Origin: Sipunculus nudus
Lineage: Eukaryota > Annelida > Sipuncula > Golfingiida > Sipunculidae
Direction: 5' to 3'
Assembly: GCA_026874595.1 (NCBI GenBank)
Contig: CM049312.1
Coordinates: forward strand, 66,310,929-66,374,928
DNA length: 64,000 nucleotides
Under the pieces are notes generated by a model. It made no database searches, was not told where the DNA came from, and saw nothing but the letters and a program-made list of their open reading frames with translations. Both the position numbers and the translations under genes were made by a program. Numbering within the stretch: the stretch's first letter is position 1; each line of letters starts with the position of its first letter. This document shows positions 49,801-61,000 of the stretch, piece by piece.

Positions 49801-52800
49801 ATAAAAATTATATAGCTCTGAATAAGTATAGATGTACAATATCAGATGTCGACTTACTATTATGTGAAGAAAAGAAGTCATTCATCCTCAGAGGTGCAAA
49901 AGGTGATAGGTACAAGAGACACTGATTCAATGTGGAAAAACATGAGATTTTTTTATAACAAGAAAATTGTTACAACAGTAGAACCGGTACGTTGGTACAA
50001 ACATTTTAAGGAACTTTTGAATTCATCAACACATTAAATTAATCAAGAGTTTAAGAATCATACTCTGGAATATTTAAAAAATGTATAAGAAATTGAAAAT
50101 GATACAAAGCTTGATGGACTCATAACACCATGTGAAGTACAGAAAGCCATAAATAAAATGAAAAGAGGAAAGGCACTATGGCCTGACGGGGTAACGGTAG
50201 ATATATTGAAAGATACATATAGTAACATATCGTCTCATATATTACAATTATTTAATAGTGTATTAGAAAATGGATTTTTCACAGCCTCTTGGAGCAAATC
50301 ATTTATTGTATACCAATTCACAAAAAAAGCTTCCATCATAGATCCTAAAAAATTATAGAAGTATTTCATTACTTAATACCGAGGGTAAACTATTTACAAA
50401 AATATTGGCAAACAAAATTCAAAATTATGTTGATCAAGCTGGATTATTATGTGAAGCACAACCTGGCTATAGGAAAGGTTATTCAACAGTAGACCATACA
50501 TTTTCTTTAATGGGATTTGTGCAGAATTATTTAACAGAAAAGAAAAAAGGTTTTATTACACTTTTATTGATTTTTCAACTGCTTTTGATTGTATACAACA
50601 TGATTTATTGTGATATGTTTCAGTCAAATCTGGGATAAAAGGGAAACTCTTACAGACACTTCAGTCAATATATAGTCAAATGAAATCATGTCTTCTTACA
50701 GAGGAATGATAAACAGATTATTTTGAATGTACTAACAGAATTCGACTAGGGTGCATGGTGAGTCTCCTTCTGTTTTCTTTATTCATAGATGAATTTTATG
50801 AACAAATTAATGAAAAAGATTGTCATGGAATAAATAGGGATGAATATTTGCCAAACTTAATGACATTAATGTACGCTTATGATTTAGTATGATTCGATAC
50901 AATATAGGACGTCTCCAAGAATAGATAAACTAGTTGCAAGTTTTTTCTGTCAATAATGGCTTAAAAGTTAATTTAGGAAAGACAAAAATTGTGGTTTTTA
51001 GACACGGGGGTTCATTAAAAAGAATAGAGAAATGGCATAAAAAAATACTCAAACTGAACGGTAAATGACTATAGATGCTTAGGGGTAATATTTACAAGTA
51101 CATTGTCATGGTATAAAACAAAGTAAGCGCAGGCAATGCAGGCTGAAAGAGCAGTAACTCTCATAAAAAAAACTTTTGTAGGAAATAAAGTTGTTTATCA
51201 GTGAGCCAGCTATTTTATCTATTCGATTGTATGGTTACACCGGTATTATCATATGGTTCTGAATTGTGGGGCTATGAAAGATGTGAAATAATTGAAAAGG
51301 TGCAATATACATTTTGCAAGTACATTCTAAAAGTTAGCTCTTCAGCTCTGAGCGCAGCATCATCGGGAGAGTTTGGAAGGCATCAAATGTATTTCGGTCA
51401 GTTATTAAGATGTGTAAAATACTGGACAAAACTAGCGTATATATAACATGCTGTTTAATCTAAATATGAATGGAAAACAAACATGGGTTACTCATATAAA
51501 AAGCAAAATATGCAGCGCAGGTTTTGTGTATGTGTGGAAGAATCAAGAAGTAGGATACATTAGAATATTTGTGGCTAAAATAAAGGAAAGAATTATTGAT
51601 ATGGCAGAACAAAACTGGTCTTGTGATGTAGAAGTAAATATTAAATAAAATTTATATGGTACTTTTAAATCCATGCTCTCAATTAATTGAGAAATATTTA
51701 CTGTGTGTGACTAATACCAAGCATAAACAAGCGCCAGCCAGATTAAGATGTCCATGTCATGGTTTGAGGATTGAAAAGGGAAGGTATACGCAAATGGATA
51801 GAGTTTGTTGGCTTTCAAGATTTGAAATATCCCAAAATATTCCAAAATTTTACCCTATCTATAAGGAATCTCTAAGATGTAATGTAACTATGATGATCTT
51901 CCGTGTATTTTTCATATAAATTTGAGTACCCCAAATTTAACATAGGATCCGCCCCTGTTACACTGAGAAGATTTGGAGGAACTAATAAAAAAATGAAAAT
52001 GTATTATCCAAACTTCATCTCCACCAAATTTAGTACTTTTATTACAATCTGAACAATTCTTCTGTATTTTGCCGTCAACCACTGCACTAGGACTCGGACT
52101 TTGACTAGGGCTTCGAGGTAAGGACTCGAGAAATCAGGGGGAGCTCAGTAGGAAAGCTCTGTCAAATAAGGACATTTATAGCATGTACGGACAACCACCA
52201 GAATACCTGTACTGCAAAAAGGCTTTACACGTATATGCAAAGCTTCTGCTCTCCTTCGGGTGCTCAATGTAACTAAACATTAGAGTATTACACAGCACAT
52301 GTATAATAACATAAATACTAGTATAATTAAGGTTATTTCCATTTTTTTTAATTTCTATTAATAACGAGATCTTTTGTTCGATTCGGACTTTGACTCGGGT
52401 TTCAAATTATTCGGACTCGCTGAAGGTGGACCTAGACTCGGGCTTGGTCTCGGACTCGAGTAGCATGGACTCGGACTTGCTCTCCAACTCGGATGGGGAG
52501 GACTCGACTACATCACTGGCAATATGTTTCTATATCTGCTTGATTAAGTAAATTAAATATGAAATTGAGATATATTTCATTTGGTTGAATATTAATTTTA
52601 TATGTAAAGAATTAATTTCATCATCACTATTATCATTATTATTAATGCAAGAGTACTGTTACTCTCACCTTCTTGGATGTCTGGCATGAAAATGTCTTTA
52701 CATCCACATGTGTCCACCAGGTGTCGCAACAATCGCTCTATTTGGCAGGAAGCAACTGTGTAGAACGGATAGTATCGGGGTTTGATATCTGGATCACATC

Positions 52801-55800
52801 GCCCGTACGGCTCAGCTAGGTCATGGAGCTGTAATTCATTTAATTATGTATCAGAAAAAAATAAAATTTTATGATTTTCTTATAAATATAATTATAATAA
52901 TAATAAGAAGAAGAAATAATTTTTTCCGGAAAAAAAAACCAGATTACAAGTTTTAACAGTATTAACATAGTACCCGTTCTTGCTTTGCCACAGGTACGCA
53001 CGACAGTTGGGCGGATTTTCCACGGGCCGAGTTCATCCGCTTGATACGAGGAGGGGAAGAATATTCTGATAACTGGCCCTCAGATAAACCCTTGCCTAAA
53101 TATTGTCAAAACTCACCTTACCGGGGTTGTTTAGTCAATTAATTGGTCAATACTGACTAGACGACTGTTTTGACTTTACGAAATACATAGTACAGGTGAC
53201 CTCTTACACCAAAATACAGATAATGTGTTGTATTCAGCTATCAATCGCCCAAAAATGATAACACTTAACAAAGTTGCACAATGTAGGCCCATAGTGGTCA
53301 GGATGTACTTTCAGGGATGAAATGAAATGTTTGCCCTGGTATCAAATGAGTCTATAGTAGCGTCATAGCCTACCAATAAGGCCATGATATAATATTCGCA
53401 AAGCCGTCAAATCAATGAACAGGAAAATACACATGTAAGAGACTTGTAGCTTCGGAACCACACGACGGAAAGCCGTTACCATCTAATTTTTTCCGAAATG
53501 TTAAAATGGAAGTAAATTAATCGCAGATGGTTTTTCTAGTAAATTGTTGGTCCTCGCTTGACCTAGTTTGATCAAGGTTAATCTGAGTGCAAAATGTGAA
53601 AATCTTTGTCCTCTGTTAAACTAAAGGAAAGACCGAATGCTAAAGGTCAGCTGAGCTAACAAAGCTTGGTGACATTTATTCCTACCTCGACGGTCGTGAC
53701 CCCCAGCATACTATGTGACCCCGGAGGAACAGACACTCCCAGGTCTCTGATCTGGGGGACGTCCTGTTGATGGTGAACTTGAACTTTGACCCCGGCCCCA
53801 CTGTTGGGACCCGGCATGTACTCGTATTGTTCGATGTTAAGGCGCAGGCGCAAACCACCACGTGACCCTGAAATGTACATCACATCAGCTACCACAAACC
53901 AACACGTTACCCTGAAATATACATCACATAAGCTACCACAAAGCACCACATGACCCTGAAATATATATTACATAAGCTACCACAAAGCAACACGTGATCC
54001 TGAAATATACATCACATAAGCTACCACAAACCATCCAACTCTGCAACGGCTATGCATAATTGTCATATGCACATAGAACACGTGATAGTTTTCAGACATA
54101 ACCAATGGTCCTTATCTGTACGGTCATCATGTAGTCCAGTTATTAATAAAATAATAATAAATGTTGCATTCCTTTTTTTCCTCCGGATCTGCAAATGCTG
54201 TACTATTATAAATGAACCTGCTACGAGTTGTTATAGCCCCGACCCATATTCCCGCTCGAGAGCCATGACATCTTAACCATTTCATGGATCGGCAGCTTGT
54301 AGAACAAACTAGGGACCAATGGGTCTCGACACTCAGTTTACTTGGTCTATATGGATATGTTCATGGATTTTTTTTTTCAAAATGTGGGTCCTGTGATCAA
54401 GTTCGAAGCCAACCTGTCTACCCGAACTGTAGTTATCATCTATAAACTAATTTTGAATAGATGGGCCCTGTGACCTTGATCTTTTCCCCTAAAAATCAAA
54501 CAGGATCTTCCCTTATTGGCAAGTGGGCCACATGTGGAAAATGGAAGGTTTAAGACGAAAAGTGTGGCTTAAAATACATCCACAATCTTTGAAAAAAAGT
54601 AGGTCCTGCGTCCTGTGACCTTGACCTTTGATATCATGACCCCGAATTTGATAGAGTTTTTACTTTAGTGGTAGGCCATATATTAAAGTCTTTTTTGAAA
54701 CCAATATTTTTTTGGCGTGCACTGGTCTAGTTTAATCAAAGGCCCAATTTCAGGGATTATTATTCATTTCTATTAATTCATTTCCCTGACTAAAATAAAC
54801 TGGTAGCTGGAATAGATTACCCTCAAACATCGTTTCAATGAATGAAATAAATAAGTTTGAAGGAATGCAATAACACACTAAGTAAGTAGTGTGTGTGTGG
54901 ACCATGCCTTTCGGCCATACCAAGTAACATTGATAAATACTGAGTTAGGAAACTGAAATTCAGCAACCAGGCACAGAAAAAATGTGATGGACACCTCTGC
55001 CAAAGAAGGGAAAACAAAACTGTACTCGATTTAACATTTGCGATATTCGCGAAAGGGGAAATTATAAAAAAAAAATAGAACTTTTGGAAATAAGACAACA
55101 TTCCTCATGTAAAGCCTAATCTCATTGTAGTTATTCATTCTACAAAGGTCACAACTCGTTAGTATAAATATGTATAAAGACTATTATATTATAGATTTTA
55201 TCAGACCTTATATCCATGCATCAATTCTGAAGAAGGAATTTTCACTCTATCAATGTTAAAAAATTATAAACTTATGGATAATGTGTATGTTAATGTATCT
55301 CAAATCGGAACAAGTGACCCATGTGTCATGACGCTCAGCTACGTTGACATAAATACATATCACATATGTCTGGTTAAAACACAGTGAATTAATGGTCTGA
55401 GGCAAACCGTATTGTTGTTGAGCTATCAGGAACTATTCCCATAGCTTCCTTGATACCTGTCAGTCTCAAAAGGAATACCACTTAGGCCAAATATAAGATA
55501 AAAAAACAAGGAAATCCATGAAACAATTATTGCGAAACAGGTGCTTCTGTATTAATTTTTATTCAATTCAAGCGAACTGTATTGAGTTTTCATAAATGAA
55601 GGTCATATTTTTTAAGAAACCTTTGACCCAATGCAAGATTACATTAATATGCATCCAACTGCATTCACTTTAATAGTTCTTGAGATAATATGTTCTAAAG
55701 GAATTTAAAAATGGGTTCCTGGTGGCCATATCGGATTTCTGACAGGTCGGAAATTGAACAAGAAACATCCTCTAAAAGGACCAAACAATTAAAAAAAAAA

Positions 55801-57987
55801 AAACAGAAATTGCACTGGCAAAAGGATTTCTAAGCTGTTACCTGGTAGATATAATGGATTTCTGACAAGTCTGACATTAGATATCACACATCCTCCAATA
55901 AGAGACCAAACTTGTGGCAATTGCTCCAAAGAATATTACAGTTATGGATGTCCAAAACAATTCAAAAGGCATGATCAGATTCAAGAGATCTCATATCAGA
56001 TTTATAGACATGCAAATATAAAAGGTGTGGGTCCAATATATTTTAATTATCAACTTGCTTTTAAATGGGGTCAGCAGGGTAGGTAAACTGCAAAACCTGA
56101 AAGAAAACAAATACAGAAAGCATTACTAAGAGTCTTGTAATCAAATGAAGCCGTCCTAAATCCAGGTAAAGACCCACATATTATCAGAACAAAAACTTGC
56201 TGGTATATCTGATGATTTGTATAATATTATTCAGATATCTAGAAAGCTAAGTTAATTGATTTGATTCTATGAAATAAACTGCAAACTGTTCCCATCATCT
56301 TATAAATATGTAGCTAGACCGTAACACTTTACTCTCATAGTCTTAATGCCTGGCCAAAGCATACTGGAAACAGTGTTTTTGTTATGCATTAATGATATGT
56401 CCTGATCATTCCATGAGCTGATACAAAAGGGAGTCATATATCACAAGTGTCACTGACAATTATGGGCACACAGTGAGATGTACCAGTTGGAGTGCAATGG
56501 TTATATATGCAAGAAAATAAGAGATGGTCTACAAAGTAAGATTTCATTGTGAACATCCCTGACCTATGACCTTGGCCTTTTGCCAACATATGAATTGGAT
56601 TCTTCTTAAAGTGATTGGTAACTACTAACCACTTAAAACTGGAGTTATCACTTGGCAACCAGTGTGTGAATACCTTTGATCTGCAACCTATAACCTCCTG
56701 ACCAATAGCTGACCCCAATATCAATAAATTATTTCTTTAAGCAAAAAAGACCTATTGATATGTTTGAATCAAATTGAGTGATGCAGAGATGAGGCATATG
56801 TGAAAGACTGAAGGTAAGGGACAAATAGTTTAGCTTAATATGCTCACAAGCATTTGGAACAATTTAGTATTGTGACCTTGACCTCTGACCTGTTGAACTC
56901 AACATCAATAGGGTTCTTCTCCTATTCGTAGGTTAGTCATATATGACAGATGGAAGTTATAGGTTGAAAAGATCGCCTTCAAATGACTCCTCACAAGAAG
57001 TGGGTGCTGTTAACTAGACCTTTGACCTTAAAATCAACAGGTCTTTTCCCTGTCCGTAGAGATGCGATCTGTCAGTGCTGGAAGGTTTGGAATGAAATTC
57101 TAGCTTGAATTATGTCCACATCCCTTTAAAGGAGGGGATCCTGTGACATTGATCCTTGACCTTGTGACTTCAAATAATTATGGTTCTTCCGCTGTTGGTA
57201 GGTGAGCTGTATGTGAAAGATGGAGGGTTTGGGATGAAAGGTTTGGCTTAAAATGCATCCACAAGCTTTTCACAGAAGTTGGTCCTGTGACCTTGACCGT
57301 TGACCTTGTGACCTCAAAATAATTATGGTTCTTCCCCGTTTGGTGGTAGAGCTGCATACCTAAGACGGAAACTTTGGGATGAAAATTTTGGCTATAAGAA
57401 TTAATTCTGGGGAGGGGGATGCAAACATACCCTGTAACTCGGAGAATATAGGTCGCAGTGACCTAATTTCAGGTTTCTAATTTCAGAAGATTTTTAGAAC
57501 CTCTTAGACTGCATAGGGTTCATGATCCTAGCCCTAAAGGTTAAGATTTGTGCCCTGCTAATGGCGGCCGGACGGCCGGACGGACAGACATAAGGACAAC
57601 GGAGAAAGACCCATCGCTATTGCCCAGCATGAGTGAAAGTCAGGTAAAAATTGAACCAGACAGAATTTAAAGTCGAAATTGCAAAAATTAAACCTTGGGA
57701 ATATGAAACAAGCTTACCATGTTCATTATAACTTTTTTTTATATATGTATATGGATGTGTGTATTTCTATAATCCTACCTGTTTTGTGTGTTTCCAGGAC
57801 GCTGTGGTTTTGATGTCGCCCGAGACCGTTGAATGTGTAACACAGTCCGTGGTCCGTTATCGTCTGGTTAAAATCCTCCGGACCACATCTCTGTCCCTTC
57901 CATTCACAACTGGCATGAGAACGAAATAATGTATATTTATACCATTTATATTATATATGCTTCATAAAACTCTTCTGTATAATGCCC

Positions 57988-58044
<57 letters not shown>

Positions 58045-61000
58045 CAATATAACAATCATCATCGACTTTTCCTTATTAAGTTAGCTTTTTAGCTTTTTCA
58101 ATTTTAACCTTTGACATATATATTCCAGCAGGCAAAATAGGCGCTAATAATTTCCAGGGAGGTTATGTTTCCATCCCTGTTTGTTTGTTGATTTTTTATA
58201 TATGTGTTTTTTATTCATTAGCTGGAGAGGCCCCTAAAATTGAGTTCGGTTCGGAATGAAGGTGCTCAAACTGTTTTTGTGATCCCCTTCCTCTAAGCTC
58301 TGGATAAATTTCTTTGGAAAAAGAAGTATTGCCTTATAATGTTGGCATAATATGAACACATCTTTTTAAAAGTGAAAAACACACTGTTCATAATACAAAG
58401 AGTATTTTCGGCACAAAGTAACCCCTATTTGTTCCCGGTTATTTTGCTACACATACCTAAGTACTAGATCTCTGACGTCATGGCCCGCCTCCGTGTAAAG
58501 GTCTGCCACTGATACGTTTTGTGCGTTATACTCTTCCAAGTCGGTTGACAAGCTGTATTCATCACCCGCAAACATATCTGATATCATGTCGTACCAACCC
58601 AATTCGGCCGCCCGAGTCGTCCTTCAAACAAATCGCATTACATAAATGCCCATCTAGTAAGTTCACATTTCACCTATCAAGTGGCCCGTGGGTCATGACG
58701 CTCAGTTGACTTGCAACGAATTATAGGCAAACATTTACATCAAAAATTTTGTCATCTGGAAACTAAATTGAGACTATAACTTAAGTGTGATTGATCTTTG
58801 ACATTGTAACAACAAAGTCCGTAGGGTTCGTCTTTAAGTGTTCGGGCACACACATGTGATGGCTGAATATTATCATGACTTGTCTATAAAGATTTTACAA
58901 GGGAAGAATAAGGTTTCTGAAGAACTAGTCCGAAGAACTTTTTACAACAAAGTTTACAGGGTTATTCCTGAAGTGATAGGCCACAGATATGTGAAGACTT
59001 AATCCACTTAGGACCAGTCTAAACATGTTATACAAGAGAAGAATAAGATCAAGGTCAGGGTTACCAGTATTCAAAACCCTCGAGAGCTTAGCGGAAACAA
59101 CTTCTGTGTCAACTGCGAGGAACACTTATGAAATATTCAAAAAAGATATTGCGTCACAAAATTTCTAAAGACGAAGTATTATTTGGCTGATTTGATCTTC
59201 AAGATAAAGGTGAGGTCATAAGTTTGGTATCTGAACTAGGTGACTGTTATATGCCTGTAAATTATAAAAAAAGGAAAAAAGTGGAGATGAGTTGATCAAA
59301 GTATAATAATACACATTGAATTTATTAACTGAAATAAGAGGGCGTTAAAAATAATCAAAATTTTCAATTTTTCAAACCAGAAAATGTTTGATATCTATTT
59401 GTCATTCCAAACTGGAGCTATCATTTGGAAACAAATATGTGGATTGATGGCCTCTGTGACCTTGACCTTGTGACCCCAAAATCCATAATTTCCTTCCGCA
59501 ATTGACAGGTGAGCAACATGTGGAAGATGGAAGGTTTGGGATGAAAAATTTGATCCACAATCTTTAAGATAAGAGGATCTTGTGACCTTGACCTTTGACC
59601 TCATGACCCCAAGATCTAAAGGGTTCTTACTTTAGTGATGTGCCATATATAATTTAAATTTGAAATTAATATGTCCATCAAAACTTGAGTTATCATCTGG
59701 AAACAAATTTGACGGATATACAGATAAACGAACAGATGGACAATCGGACGGAAGCACAAGGTGATTAATAAAGGGCATCCACTTATTCAAGCGGGGCCTA
59801 TAATAAAACACAAGGTTTCAGGACACTAGATGAAACCACAGTTGCAAATCTGATAGTATCAATATAATTTGGCAGTCTCAAAATAAAGGTAAAAAATCAT
59901 GAAAAAAGAAAAATAAGGTGGCGCCACCAGTCTTCATGAACTTCATAATAAAAAAACACACTACGTTTCGGAACACTTGATAAACACAGTCGAGAAACTG
60001 ACATAATTGTTGCCATTTAACGGTCTCTGAAATAGAAAAAAATCGTTATAATTAGACAAAAATGCATGTGGTACCACCAGGTTTGGGGAACTGACAAACC
60101 TTGTCATATTTAATATTCAGGGCAAGATTCAGGGGAATCAATGCATTAAATATCAAGATACTGCGGGGTACTTTCAAGCCCCATAGCTCAGAGGATATAG
60201 GTTACAGTGACATAATATTGACCTCCCTGTTTATTCAGTTGCAGGTTTCTAGGTCCAACGGTGTCAAAAGCAGGTAGCAGATTTCTATCGCGAATGGTGG
60301 CCTTGTTGACACCGAGGGGCCTCAGGCGACATGGTGGGCATGGAACACCGGGTGGCCTCTGGCCACCAACCCGCTGCGCACCCTTCTCGGTCTGATTTCT
60401 TCCGCCAATATCGTAAATAGTTCCACGAAAGAACTCCGAATTCAGACTATCATATTTGTTAGTATACTTCTTTCATTCAAGAGCACTACATGTTTGATTC
60501 TATATACCCTTGTGGCCTAAGGACACCACATGCATAATGCTCTATACCCTGGGGTCCTAAAGACACCACAAGGGTAATGCTGGGTACTCTGGTGCCCCAA
60601 GGACTTCACATTATTACTGCTCGTACCCTGGTGGCCTAAGGACCCCACAGGTATAATCCTGTATACCCCTGGTGGCCTTAGGACACCACATGTATAATGC
60701 TGTGTATCCTGGTGGCCTATTTGCGGAAGGAAACAGATCGAGAAGGGTGCACCGCGGGCTGGTGGCCTGAGGCCACCCGGTGTTCCAAAGGCACCGTGTG
60801 GCCTGAGGCCACCCGGTGTCCCAAGGCCACCCCTCGCGATAGTAATCTGTCAAAACGTGCCAGTCTAACAGACAGACGGACAGACAGACAGTTGGACGGA
60901 CGGACGGAAAGTTTACATTTTGTCTGATTTGACTTTGTAGACCAAGGTCGAAGTCACCAGTTTTGAGATTGTCATAGATCACTGTGGAGACAACTTGTGG

